DNA of 64,000 nucleotides from Nocardia anocheti (GCF_029675105.1 NZ_JAQQFV010000006.1:124001-188000), one strand, 5' to 3'. Counted from the stretch's first letter, positions 1 to 7,510 are shown. A program made the numbers and translations. The notes: generated by a model from the letters alone, not told the origin.

Positions 1-1
1 G

Positions 2-580
2 GGTGCCATCGCCAACGAGCTGCCGGTCAGCATCGAGGTGCAGGTGCGCGGCGAGCTGGCCGCCCAGGACGTCGCCGTGCTGGAGCTGTCCGCGCTGCGC
101 GGGGTCTTCTCGGCGCTGGTCGAGGACCAGGTCACCTTCGTCAACGCGCCGTCGCTGGCCAAGGAGCGGGGCATCACCGCCACCGTCACCACCGCCACCG
201 AGAGCCCGAACCACCGCAGCGTGGTCGACCTGCGTGCCGTGTTCGGCGACGGCTCGACCCTGAACGTGGCGGGCACGCTGACCGAGCCCGCGCTGGTCGA
301 CAAGATCGTCAACATCAACGGCCGCAACTACGACATGCGCGCCGAGGGCCTGAACCTGGCCGTGCTGAACTACAGCGACAAGCCGGGCGCGCTGGGCAAG
401 ATCGGCACCCTGCTGGGCGAGGCCGAGATCGACATCCTGGCCGCGCAGCTGAGCCAGGACATCGACGCCGAGGGCGCGACCGTGATCCTGCGCGTCAACG
501 CCGAGGTTCCGGCCGAGGTGCAGGCAGCGATCGGCGAAGCCGTCGGCGCTTCCAAGGTTGTGCTGGTCGACCTGGCCTGA
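2..580 (+). CDS. serA: D-3-phosphoglycerate dehydrogenase, C-terminal part (5' truncated by window edge)
   Basis: This is the first step of the phosphorylated serine pathway: NAD-dependent oxidation of 3-phosphoglycerate in the cytosol. Only the last 192 codons are in the window, and the frame is already open at base 2. What is visible is the regulatory tail of the long (actinobacterial) enzyme type. It consists of an intervening ASB-like domain, then a C-terminal ACT domain starting near the YDMRAEGLNLAVLNYSDKPG segment and ending at VVLVDLA. In the family the ACT domain binds serine for feedback inhibition. The catalytic and NAD-binding domains lie upstream, outside the window. The next gene is leuB on the same strand, as in M. 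tuberculosis (serA1 next to leuB). Identity is confident because of the ACT sequence and this synteny. Confidence 0.9.
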   Translation, partial: GAIANELPVSIEVQVRGELAAQDVAVLELSALRGVFSALVEDQVTFVNAPSLAKERGITATVTTATESPNHRSVVDLRAVFGDGSTLNVAGTLTEPALVDKIVNINGRNYDMRAEGLNLAVLNYSDKPGALGKIGTLLGEAEIDILAAQLSQDIDAEGATVILRVNAEVPAEVQAAIGEAVGASKVVLVDLA

Positions 581-588
581 GCTGTACC

Positions 589-652
589 GTCCCGGGAATC
601 CCGGGACATCGGCAGCTGCGCGCCGTCACCCCACGGTGGCGGCGCGCACCTG
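589..652 (+). terminator. Tandem hairpins between serA and leuB
   Basis: Two strong hairpins lie back to back. The first is a perfect 8-bp stem with a 3-nt loop (589-596 with 600-607). The second runs from 613 to 652 with about 17 pairs, one C-C mismatch, one G-U pair and a CCAC loop. Neither is followed by a T-run. They may terminate serA transcripts without a U-tract, as is common in actinobacteria, or they may form a leader structure for leuB, whose ribosome-binding site begins 17 nt later. Confidence 0.5.
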
Positions 653-679
653 TATCCCGACTTCGAACGGAGTTAGTTG

Positions 680-1687
680 ATGAAACTCGCAGTCATCGCC
701 GGTGACGGCATCGGTCCCGAGGTCATCGCCGAAGCGCTCAAGGTGCTCGACGTGGTGGTGCCCGGCGTCGAGAAGACCGAATACGACCTGGGCGCGGCCC
801 GCTACCACCGGACCGGGGAGATCCTGCCCGAGTCGGTGCTGCCCGAGCTCAAGCAGCACGACGCGATCCTGCTCGGCGCGATCGGTGACCCGTCGGTGCC
901 CAGCGGGGTGCTCGAGCGGGGGCTGCTGCTCAAGACCCGTTTCGCGCTGGATCACCACGTGAACCTGCGGCCCTCGAAGCTGCACCAGGGCGTCACCAGC
1001 CCGCTGTCGGGCAACCCGGACATCGACTTCGTGGTGGTACGCGAGGGCACCGAGGGCCCCTACACCGGCACCGGTGGCGCGATCCGCGTCGGCACGCCGC
1101 ACGAGGTGGCGACCGAGGTCTCCAACAACACCCGCTTCGGCATCGAGCGCGTGGTGCGCTACGCCTTCGCCACCGCGCAGGCCCGGCGCAAGCACCTCAC
1201 CCTGGTGCACAAGAACAATGTGCTCACCTTCGCCGGGTCGCTGTGGCAGCGCACCGTCGACGAGGTCGGCGCCGAGTTCCCGGACGTGCAGACCGCCTAC
1301 CAGCACATCGACGCCGCCACCATCCACATGGTGACCGACCCGGGCCGCTTCGACGTGATCGTCACCGACAACCTGTTCGGCGACATCATCACCGACCTGG
1401 CCGCCGCCGTCAGCGGTGGCATCGGCCTGGCCGCCTCGGGCAATATCGACGCCTCGGGCACCAACCCGTCGATGTTCGAGCCGGTCCACGGCAGCGCCCC
1501 CGACATCGCGGGCCAGTCCAAGGCCGACCCCACCGCCGCCATCCTCTCGGTCTCGCTGCTGCTCAACCACCTCGGCAACACCGAGGGCGCCGCCCGCATC
1601 GAATCCGCCGTCGCCAAGGACCTCGCCGCCCGCACCGCCCCCGCCTCCACCGTCGAGGTCGGCGACCGCATCGCCGCCATCGTCTAA
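680..1687 (+). CDS. leuB: 3-isopropylmalate dehydrogenase
   Basis: Third enzyme of leucine biosynthesis: NAD-dependent oxidative decarboxylation of 3-isopropylmalate. The protein has 335 residues, the usual size of the actinobacterial form. It opens with KLAVIAGDGIGPEV, carries the substrate-loop motif VVREGTEGPYTGTGG, and has the metal and NAD-binding segment DNLFGDIITDLAAAVSGG followed by HGSAPDIAG. The ATG at 680 is preferred over the TTG one codon upstream because GGAG at 669-672 sits seven bases before it. leuC and leuD are 6.8 kb downstream rather than adjacent. No copy of the TCTCAA-N3-TTGAGA operator seen at leuC was found upstream of leuB, only the tandem hairpins. Confidence 0.95.
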   Translation: MKLAVIAGDGIGPEVIAEALKVLDVVVPGVEKTEYDLGAARYHRTGEILPESVLPELKQHDAILLGAIGDPSVPSGVLERGLLLKTRFALDHHVNLRPSKLHQGVTSPLSGNPDIDFVVVREGTEGPYTGTGGAIRVGTPHEVATEVSNNTRFGIERVVRYAFATAQARRKHLTLVHKNNVLTFAGSLWQRTVDEVGAEFPDVQTAYQHIDAATIHMVTDPGRFDVIVTDNLFGDIITDLAAAVSGGIGLAASGNIDASGTNPSMFEPVHGSAPDIAGQSKADPTAAILSVSLLLNHLGNTEGAARIESAVAKDLAARTAPASTVEVGDRIAAIV

Positions 1688-1885
1688 CGACGCCGACCAC
1701 CCGAGCGGTACTCGGACCGGTGATCGCTGGTTCGGGTACCGCCGTGGGAAGACGAGGTCCCCGGTTCGCCCGTCGGGCCGTATCGTGATGTCGGCTTCCA
1801 GCTCTAGACTGGCGATACCCGCCGTGGTCACGGCGGGAATCACCCGGATGGATCCGGTCGCGAACCGGTCCGAGCTGGAGGCGAG

Positions 1886-2494
1886 ATGACAGTGGACCAC
1901 GCTGCCGACGGCAATAGCTTCGGCCCCTACACTGTGCTCGATCTGCACGACCTGCCGGAGGACGGCAAAGGGTTCGAACTCGAGGACGGGTGGTTGGTCG
2001 AGGTGGCTGCGGGGGCGCGACACAACTGGATCGCGCGGCGCCTCGGTGGAATTCTGCAAGCCGCCCTGCCCGACGACACCTCGCTGGTACTCGACGGCGG
2101 TGAGTGGGAGGTCAGCACACCAGCGGGCGTCCGGAAGCCGGACGTTCTCGTGGTGCCCAGGGATGTCGCGCGCGCGGTGATCGTCGACGAGACGCCGAAA
2201 CTGCTCCCGGGTCTGGATGTGCTGCTCGTGGTCGAGGTGGTCTCGCCGGGCAGCGGCAGCGAACGCAGCGACCGGGTGCGTAAGGTGCGTGAATACGCCG
2301 CACTGGGAATTCCCGAATACTGGATCGTGGAGCACCGTCCGGATATTCGCGTCCTCCGTCTGCGGCTGGATGCCGAGACCGGAACCTATCGCGCTGATCC
2401 GCCGGTGGGCGCGGGGAACGTCTTTGCCGCGGACGTGCCGATGGGCCAGGACCTCCGGGTGTCGTTCGACCCTGCCGAACTGATCGAGTTCTGA
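1886..2494 (+). CDS. Uma2 family (DUF820) putative endonuclease
   Basis: A 202-residue protein of the Uma2/DUF820 family, which has a PD-(D/E)XK nuclease fold. The expected signature is present: KPDVLVVPRD around residues 87-96, then LLVVEVVSPGS with the conserved Glu, then DRVRKVREYAALGIPEYWIV carrying the Lys and the GIPEYWIV strand. A ribosome-binding sequence (GGAGGCGAG) precedes the ATG. The biological role of actinobacterial Uma2 proteins is not established; many occur as scattered, lineage-specific paralogues. It sits alone between leuB and a convergent MFS gene, with its own 198-bp upstream region and a strong shared terminator. It is not part of the M. tuberculosis order here, so it is probably a lineage-specific insertion. 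Confidence 0.8.
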   Translation: MTVDHAADGNSFGPYTVLDLHDLPEDGKGFELEDGWLVEVAAGARHNWIARRLGGILQAALPDDTSLVLDGGEWEVSTPAGVRKPDVLVVPRDVARAVIVDETPKLLPGLDVLLVVEVVSPGSGSERSDRVRKVREYAALGIPEYWIVEHRPDIRVLRLRLDAETGTYRADPPVGAGNVFAADVPMGQDLRVSFDPAELIEF

Positions 2495-2529
2495 CCGCCG
2501 CCGCTGTTCGCGGCGTAGGTCGTCCTGTG

Positions 2530-2568
2530 CCCCAGCCGTTTTCGACACTGTGACGAAAACGGCTGGGG
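2530..2568. terminator. Bidirectional terminator, Uma2 gene / MFS gene
   Basis: Perfect 15-bp inverted repeat (2530-2544 with 2554-2568) and 9-nt loop, between the convergent Uma2 and MFS genes. The stem contains TTTT on one arm and AAAA on the other, so either strand could supply a short U-run. Confidence 0.85.
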
Positions 2569-2574
2569 GTCGGG

Positions 2575-3768
2575 CTATTTCGAAGTGTCGCGGGGGACGA
2601 GGGGGATGGCGGCCGCGGCGGCTACGGCGGCCAGGGCGTAGGTGGTGGGGAAGTTGGTGGCGGTGATGACGGCGCCGAAAACCGGGGGGATGGCGGCGAT
2701 TACGAGGTTTTGGCCGGTGTTCTGGATGCCCAGGCCGCGCCCGCTCCAGAAGGGCCCGGCGATCTCGGCGACGGCGGTGAAGGCCAGGCCGTTGTCGGAG
2801 ACGGAGATGACCGAGGCGGCGACCAGCAGGGGGGCCGCGGCCCACCACCAGCCGGTCCAGGCGGCCAGGCTCAGGGCGGCCATCGCGACGACGGCGGCGA
2901 TGGCGACCTGACGCAGCGGGGTCAGTCGGCTGCCGACCCGGTCCGACCAGGCGCCCGCGCCGATGCGTCCGGCGGCGCCGAGGAACTGGGTGACCGTCAT
3001 CAGCGCGCCCGCGGTGGGCAGCGACCAGCCCAGATCGCGGTGCAGCCACAGCAGCGCGAAGGTCCACAGGGTGGCCTGCGGGACGACCAGCAGGATCGAG
3101 ACCGCGTGGATGCGCCACAGGGTCGAGGCGCCCCGGTAGGGGTTGGCGCGGTCGGCGGCCGCGGTCGGCGGACGCGGCGGATCGACGATGCCGACCAGGC
3201 AGCCGATCGCGGCCAGCCCGGCCAGCACGGCGGGGACCAGCAGCGCGGCGGGGATGCCGTGGTGCGTGGCGACCCACGGGATGCTCAGCGCGCCCAGGCC
3301 AACCCCCAGCGGCTGCGCGGTCTGGCGGATGCCCATGGCCAGCCCGCGCCGATCCGGCGGGAACCAGCCGACGATCACCCGGCCGCTGGCCCCGTTGGAG
3401 CTGGCCGCGCCGACACCGCCCAGCAGCAACAGCGCGCCGAAGGCGACGGCATTGTCCACCAGGGCGGCGCCGATGCCCGCGACGAACATCACCAGCGTGC
3501 CCGCCACCAGCACGACCCGCTCGCCGATGCGATCCACGACATAACCCCAGGCGATGAGCGTGCACACCAGGCCGACTGTGGGCAAGGCCACCAGCGCGCC
3601 CGCCGCGGCCAGCGAATCGCCGCGCGCGGTGAGCGCGGGCAGCAGGAACGGGGTGCCGTGGATGAACATCGAGCTGGCGGTCTGGGCGAAGACGCCGAGC
3701 GCGAGCATGAACCAGCGTCTGCCGCTACCGATCCGGGTCACCTCGGGTGCCTGGTGCGCCTGCGTCAC
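2575..3768 (-). CDS. MFS transporter, possibly LtbR-regulated (Rv2994-like)
   Basis: An integral membrane permease of the major facilitator superfamily, about 397 residues, with roughly 12 hydrophobic segments and the typical arginine-rich cytoplasmic loop (GWFPPDRRGLAMGIRQTAQPLG) between segments 4 and 5. The start is placed at the GTG at 3768-3766, preceded by GAGGTGGGA. An ATG 11 codons upstream (3801) overlaps an operator-like palindrome and lacks a ribosome-binding site. Synteny suggests the counterpart of M. tuberculosis Rv2994, whose substrate is not known to me. The TCTCAA-N3-TTGAGA motif at 3801-3815, also found at leuC, suggests control by the leucine regulator and hence a substrate linked to branched-chain amino acid metabolism. 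That last step is inference. Confidence 0.8.
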   Translation of the reverse strand: MTQAHQAPEVTRIGSGRRWFMLALGVFAQTASSMFIHGTPFLLPALTARGDSLAAAGALVALPTVGLVCTLIAWGYVVDRIGERVVLVAGTLVMFVAGIGAALVDNAVAFGALLLLGGVGAASSNGASGRVIVGWFPPDRRGLAMGIRQTAQPLGVGLGALSIPWVATHHGIPAALLVPAVLAGLAAIGCLVGIVDPPRPPTAAADRANPYRGASTLWRIHAVSILLVVPQATLWTFALLWLHRDLGWSLPTAGALMTVTQFLGAAGRIGAGAWSDRVGSRLTPLRQVAIAAVVAMAALSLAAWTGWWWAAAPLLVAASVISVSDNGLAFTAVAEIAGPFWSGRGLGIQNTGQNLVIAAIPPVFGAVITATNFPTTYALAAVAAAAAIPLVPRDTSK

Positions 3769-3800
3769 GATTCCCACCTCGCTCGGATTGCACGATTGCA

Positions 3801-3826
3801 TCTCAATATTTGAGATTGATGTCTCA
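3801..3826. promoter_or_regulatory. Candidate LtbR operator upstream of MFS gene
   Basis: TCTCAA-TAT-TTGAGA is a perfect 6+6 palindrome at 3801-3815. It overlaps a further inverted pair, TGAGA (3811-3815) and TCTCA (3822-3826), so three half-sites lie in 26 bp. The same palindrome with a different 3-nt spacer occurs between ltbR and leuC (7463-7477). Read on the minus strand, both sites share AATCTCAA-N3-TTGAGA followed by a pyrimidine and G. The position is 33-58 bp upstream of the chosen GTG start, where a repressor would block the promoter. Confidence 0.65.
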
Positions 3827-4064
3827 TGGTATGAACATCGAAGATCACGCTACACCGCTGACCGTCGATTGTTGCCTCCGGATCAGGTGTCTGACAGATC
3901 ACACGCGGCACCCGCCGGGGGTCGGGCGAAATTCGCAGGCGTGCAAGGTCTTCGAATCACACCGGTGTGAGTTCCCTCGCACTCGCCCCGCGCGGGTATC
4001 GACCGCACCGCGCCGCGTCCCGGGCGCGTTCGGGCAGGTGGGCGTGTCTCGATAGACTCCGGGC

Positions 4065-4838
4065 ATGCGCTTAGGTCGAGTTGCCAGTCCCGATGGAGTC
4101 GCGTTCGTCAGCATCGACGGCGAGGGCGGCGACGCGGTCGCCAAGGAGATCGCCGAACATCCGTTCGGCTCGCCGACGTTCACCGGGCGGAGCTGGCCGC
4201 TGGCCGATATCCGCCTGCTGGCGCCGATCCTGGCCAGCAAGGTGATCTGCGTCGGCAAGAACTACGCCGCCCACGCGGCCGAGATGGGCGGGCAGGCGCC
4301 GGTCGACCCGGTGATCTTCCTCAAACCCAATACCGCGATCGTCGGCCCGAACGCGCCGATCATCCTGCCGCCCAGCTCTTCCCAGGTCGACTACGAGGGC
4401 GAGCTGGCCGTGGTGATCGGGCGTCCGTGCAAGGACGTGCCCGCCGCCAAGGCCGCCGAGGTGATCCTGGGCTACACCGTCGCCAACGACGTCACCGCCC
4501 GTGACCAGCAGCGTCACGACGGTCAGTGGACGCGGGCCAAGGGCTACGACACCTTCTGCCCGCTCGGCCCCTGGATCGAAACCTCGCTGGACCCCGGCGA
4601 TCTGGAGATCACCACCGAGGTCGACGGCGAGGTCCGCCAGCGCAGCCGCACGTCACTGTTCCTGCACGACATCCCGAAGATCATCGAGTGGATCAGCTCG
4701 GTGATGACGCTGCTGCCCGGTGACGTGATCCTCACCGGCACACCGGAAGGCGTCGGCCCGCTGACCGCCGGGCAGAACGTGTCGGTCACCGTCGAGGGCA
4801 TCGGCACCCTCACCAATCCTGTTGCCACCAAGCGCTGA
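4065..4838 (+). CDS. Fumarylacetoacetate hydrolase family protein
   Basis: A 257-residue member of the FAH superfamily, metal-dependent hydrolases and decarboxylases acting on oxo-acids from ring or sugar-acid catabolism. Diagnostic segments are CVGKNYAAHAAEMG (about residues 64-77), FLKPNTAIVG, DYEGELAVVIGR with the metal-binding acidic residues, GYTVANDVTARDQQ, and the C-terminal LLPGDVILTGTPEGVG. The substrate cannot be assigned from sequence; M. tuberculosis Rv2993c is the syntenic homologue. The gene lies 19 bp before gltX and is probably cotranscribed with it. A TAGACT hexamer at 4053-4058 ends six bases before the ATG with no ribosome-binding site, which suggests a leaderless transcript. 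Confidence 0.88.
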   Translation: MRLGRVASPDGVAFVSIDGEGGDAVAKEIAEHPFGSPTFTGRSWPLADIRLLAPILASKVICVGKNYAAHAAEMGGQAPVDPVIFLKPNTAIVGPNAPIILPPSSSQVDYEGELAVVIGRPCKDVPAAKAAEVILGYTVANDVTARDQQRHDGQWTRAKGYDTFCPLGPWIETSLDPGDLEITTEVDGEVRQRSRTSLFLHDIPKIIEWISSVMTLLPGDVILTGTPEGVGPLTAGQNVSVTVEGIGTLTNPVATKR

Positions 4839-4857
4839 GACAGCGGAGAAGAGAGTC

Positions 4858-6333
4858 ATGACTGAAGTACGGGTCCGTTTCTGCCCGTCGCCGACCGGCA
4901 CGCCGCACGTCGGCCTGGTACGCACGGCGCTGTTCAACTGGGCGTACGCGCGCCATCACGGCGGCAGCTTCGTGTTCCGCATCGAGGACACCGACGCCGC
5001 GCGCGATTCCGAGGATTCCTACCGCGCGCTGCTGGACGCGCTGCGCTGGCTGGGCCTGACCTGGGACGAGGGTCCCGAGGTCGGTGGGCCCTACGAGCCC
5101 TACCGGCAGTCGCTGCGCCGCGACCAGCACCTGGACGTGGTGGCCCGGCTGCTCGCCGCCGGGGAGGCCTACGAGGCGTTCTCCACCCCGGAGGAAGTCG
5201 AGGCCCGTCATCGCGGGGCCGGTCGCGACCCGAAACTCGGCTACGACAATTTCGACCGGGACCTGACCGCCGAGCAGATCGCCGCGTACAAAGCCGAGGG
5301 ACGCCCCGCGGTGGTACGGCTGCGGATGCCCGACGAAGATCTCACCTGGAATGATCTCGTACGCGGGGAAACCACCTTCAAAGCCGGGACGGTGCCCGAT
5401 TTCGCGCTCACTCGGGGCAATGGCGACCCGCTCTACACCCTGGTGAATCCGGTCGACGACGCGTTGATGAAGATCACCCATGTGTTGCGCGGTGAGGATC
5501 TGCTGTCGTCCACTCCGCGACAGCTCGCGCTGTATGCCGCGCTGCAGCGTATCGGGGTCGCCGACTTCACACCCGAGTTCGGTCACCTGCCATTCGTGAT
5601 GGGCCAGGGCAACAAGAAACTGTCCAAGCGCGATCCGGAATCCAACCTTTTCCTGCATCGCGATCGCGGATTCGTCCCCGAGGGTTTGCTGAATTATCTC
5701 GCGCTGCTCGGCTGGAGTATCGCCGAGGACCGCGATGTGTTCTCGATGGCCGAGATGGTGGCGGCGTTCGATATTTCCACGGTGAATTCCAATCCGGCGC
5801 GTTTCGACCAGAAGAAGGCCGACGCGATCAATGCCGAGCAGATTCGTCTGCTGGAGCCGGGTGATTTCGGCCACCGACTGCGCGAGTTCCTGACGGCGCA
5901 GGGTCATATCGGCGCGGAGATCGACGAGAAGACCTTCCTGGCCGCCGCCGAACTCGTGCAGACCCGGATCGTGGTGCTCTCCGACGCCTGGGACCTGCTG
6001 AAATTCCTGTTCGTCGCGCCCGCCGAGTTCGCGATCGACCCGGCCGCGGGCGGCAAGAACCTGGGTGCCGAGGCCGATCCGGTGCTCGACGCCGCGCTGG
6101 CGGCGGTGGAGCCGCTGGGCGAGTGGACCACGGCCGCGCTGGAGGAGGCGCTGAAGAAGGCGCTGATCGAGGACCTGGGGCTCAAGCCGCGTAAGGCGTT
6201 CGCGCCGGTGCGGGTGGCGGTGACCGGATCGCACATCAGCCCGCCGCTCTACGAGTCGATGGAACTGCTGGGCCGGGAGATCTCGCTGGAGCGGCTGCGC
6301 GCGGCGCGCGGCTGGGTGCCCGCGGCGCAGTAG
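4858..6333 (+). CDS. gltX: Glutamyl-tRNA synthetase
   Basis: Class I aminoacyl-tRNA synthetase charging tRNA-Glu, 491 residues. The HIGH-type motif is PSPTGTPHVG (residues 10-19) and the KMSKS-type motif is KLSKR (254-258). The C-terminal anticodon-binding helical region follows. The ATG at 4858 is chosen because GGAGAAGAGA precedes it and the protein then begins TEVRVRFCPSPTG, as in homologues; an upstream in-frame ATG at 4822 lies inside the preceding gene. Actinobacteria generally lack GlnRS, so this enzyme is expected to be non-discriminating and also to misacylate tRNA-Gln for GatCAB. Genes for tRNA-Gln and tRNA-Glu lie directly downstream. Confidence 0.96.
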   Translation: MTEVRVRFCPSPTGTPHVGLVRTALFNWAYARHHGGSFVFRIEDTDAARDSEDSYRALLDALRWLGLTWDEGPEVGGPYEPYRQSLRRDQHLDVVARLLAAGEAYEAFSTPEEVEARHRGAGRDPKLGYDNFDRDLTAEQIAAYKAEGRPAVVRLRMPDEDLTWNDLVRGETTFKAGTVPDFALTRGNGDPLYTLVNPVDDALMKITHVLRGEDLLSSTPRQLALYAALQRIGVADFTPEFGHLPFVMGQGNKKLSKRDPESNLFLHRDRGFVPEGLLNYLALLGWSIAEDRDVFSMAEMVAAFDISTVNSNPARFDQKKADAINAEQIRLLEPGDFGHRLREFLTAQGHIGAEIDEKTFLAAAELVQTRIVVLSDAWDLLKFLFVAPAEFAIDPAAGGKNLGAEADPVLDAALAAVEPLGEWTTAALEEALKKALIEDLGLKPRKAFAPVRVAVTGSHISPPLYESMELLGREISLERLRAARGWVPAAQ

Positions 6334-6423
6334 CGGTGCCGGGCGGACGTGGCCAGGCCGCGTCCGCCCGTGCCGGTCCGATGGTGTGAAAATCGGCCGA
6401 AAAGCGGCCTCTGACCAGGCGAT

Positions 6424-6454
6424 TTGTAGTTTACCCCGTAGTGTTTGGTAATCT
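6424..6454 (+). promoter_or_regulatory. Candidate promoter for the tRNA pair
   Basis: A TAATCT hexamer at 6449-6454 is a good actinobacterial -10. TTGTAG at 6424-6429 is a possible -35 with a long (19-nt) spacer. The short AT-richer stretch around it stands out in GC-rich surroundings and lies about 75 bp before the tRNA-Gln 5' end. The rest of 6334-6528 holds no gene that I can see. Confidence 0.5.
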
Positions 6455-6528
6455 TCTTCTCGCCGCGGAACACGGCCTCGCAACACCGACAACCACTCGG
6501 TGCGACGGAGGTCGGGCGTTTCCATCCT

Positions 6529-6600
6529 TGGGGTATGGTGTAATTGGCAACACAGCTGATTCTGGTTCAGCCATTCTAGGTTCGAGTCCTGGTACCCCAG
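6529..6600 (+). tRNA. tRNA-Gln (anticodon CTG)
   Basis: A 72-nt cloverleaf. The acceptor stem is TGGGGTA paired with TACCCCA, with G as discriminator. The anticodon stem GCTGA/TCAGC encloses loop TTCTGGT, giving anticodon CTG, and the T-arm contains GGTTCGAGTCC. The 3' CCA is not encoded (CAA follows), so it must be added. Decodes CAG, the preferred Gln codon in GC-rich genomes. Confidence 0.97.
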
Positions 6601-6628
6601 CAAGGTTTCACCTCGGTGAGATCGTCCT

Positions 6629-6701
6629 GGCCCCGTCGTCTAGCGGCCTAGGACGCCGCCCTCTCAAGGCGGTAGCGCGGGTTCAAATCCCGTCGGGGCT
6701 A
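6629..6701 (+). tRNA. tRNA-Glu (anticodon CTC)
   Basis: A 73-nt cloverleaf. The acceptor stem is GGCCCCG paired with CGGGGCT (a G-U first pair), with discriminator A. The anticodon stem CCGCC/GGCGG encloses CTCTCAA, anticodon CTC, and the T-arm contains GTTCAAATCC. CCA is not encoded. It lies 28 nt after tRNA-Gln, so the two are probably one transcript that ends at the terminator beginning 4 nt downstream. Decodes GAG. Confidence 0.97.
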
Positions 6702-6704
6702 CGA

Positions 6705-6742
6705 AGAAAGACCCCCGGTCGAATTCGACCGGGGGTCTTTCT
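6705..6742. terminator. Terminator after tRNA-Glu, shared with ltbR
   Basis: A perfect 38-nt palindrome centred on GAATTC, with outer arms AGAAAGACCCCC and GGGGGTCTTTCT, followed by CG and TT. It serves the tRNA operon on the plus strand and the convergent regulator gene (stop at 6746) on the minus strand. Confidence 0.9.
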
Positions 6743-6745
6743 CGT

Positions 6746-7447
6746 TCACAACCGCTTGTGCAGCGCCTCGGCGGCGGCGACCAGATCGGCGGCCCAGCGT
6801 GCGCCGGGACGCCTGCCCATCCGGTCGATCGGGCCGGAGACCGACACGGCCGCCACCACCACGCCGCCGGTGTCGCGCACCGGGGCCGACACGCTCGCGA
6901 CGCCCTGCGCGCGTTCTGCGGCGCTCTGTGCCCAACCCCGCTTCCGCACCTCGGCCAACGCCCGATCGCCGAACACGGCGTCGGCCAGGACGGTGCGTTG
7001 CAGTTCCGGGTCCGCCCAGGCGAGCAGCACCTTGGCCGCCGACCCCGCGGTGAGCGGCAGCCGGGAGCCGATCGGCACCGTGTCACGCAGGCCCACCGGC
7101 GGCTCCAGGGCCGCCACGCAGACGCGGGCGTTGCCGTCGCGGCAGTAGAGCTGGACACTCTCGCCGGTGATCTCGCGCAGCCGGGGCAGAATGGCACCCG
7201 CGGCCTCCACCAGTGGATCGGCGGCTCCGGCCGAGAGCTCGGTGAGCGCGGGCCCGGGGCGCCACAGCCCGTTGCCGTCCCTGGCCAGCAACCGATGGGT
7301 CTCCAGCCCGACCGCCAGCCGGTGCGCGGTGGCGCGGGGCAGGCCGGTGCGGGTGCACAGGTCGTTGAGACCGCATGGCTCGTCCGCGACGGCGTAGAGC
7401 ACCGCCACGGCTTTGTCGAGGACACCGATACCGCTATGCTGTCTCAT
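6746..7447 (-). CDS. ltbR: IclR-family regulator of leucine biosynthesis (LtbR-like)
   Basis: A 233-residue IclR-family transcription factor. The N-terminal winged helix-turn-helix spans about residues 5-65 (SGIGVLDKAVAVLYAVAD, then LNDLCTRTGLPRATAHRLAVGLE). The C-terminal effector domain follows, with SVQLYCRDGNARVCVA and the late segment GVASVSAPVRDTGGVVVAAVSVSGP. It is divergent from leuCD. In Corynebacterium the regulator in this position, LtbR, represses leucine (and tryptophan) genes; M. tuberculosis Rv2989 is syntenic. There is no ribosome-binding site. TAGTAT on the minus strand (7459-7454) ends six bases before the ATG, so the mRNA is probably leaderless. That hexamer lies 3 bp from the operator, consistent with autoregulation. 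Function is assigned by family and position. Confidence 0.85.
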   Translation of the reverse strand: MRQHSGIGVLDKAVAVLYAVADEPCGLNDLCTRTGLPRATAHRLAVGLETHRLLARDGNGLWRPGPALTELSAGAADPLVEAAGAILPRLREITGESVQLYCRDGNARVCVAALEPPVGLRDTVPIGSRLPLTAGSAAKVLLAWADPELQRTVLADAVFGDRALAEVRKRGWAQSAAERAQGVASVSAPVRDTGGVVVAAVSVSGPIDRMGRRPGARWAADLVAAAEALHKRL

Positions 7448-7452
7448 AGAAC

Positions 7453-7477
7453 GATACTAACGTCTCAAATCTTGAGA
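7453..7477. promoter_or_regulatory. ltbR-leuC divergent promoters with LtbR operator
   Basis: The operator is TCTCAA-ATC-TTGAGA at 7463-7477, a perfect 6+6 palindrome. Immediately upstream, GATACT (7453-7458) could be the leuC -10. On the opposite strand the overlapping TAGTAT (7459-7454) could be the ltbR -10. The two promoters would therefore face apart from nearly the same bases. A repressor bound at the palindrome would cover the leuC start site and the region upstream of the ltbR -10. Confidence 0.7.
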
Positions 7478-7510
7478 TTCCAAGTATGCCCGTCGAAAGG
7501 TGATCAAGCA

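Noticed and set aside
626..3565. A 979-codon open frame on the minus strand across leuB, the Uma2 gene and the MFS gene
   Set aside because: It is antisense or out of frame to well-recognised genes, is Arg/Gly/His-rich as expected for GC-rich shadow frames, and has no family motif.
3831..4055. Possible 74-residue ORF starting near the MFS operator (MNIEDHATPL...)
   Set aside because: No ribosome-binding site, Arg/Pro-rich ending, and it occupies a regulatory region between divergent genes. Nothing supports translation.
6601..6628. A further tRNA or small RNA between tRNA-Gln and tRNA-Glu
   Set aside because: Only a 28-nt spacer; no cloverleaf.
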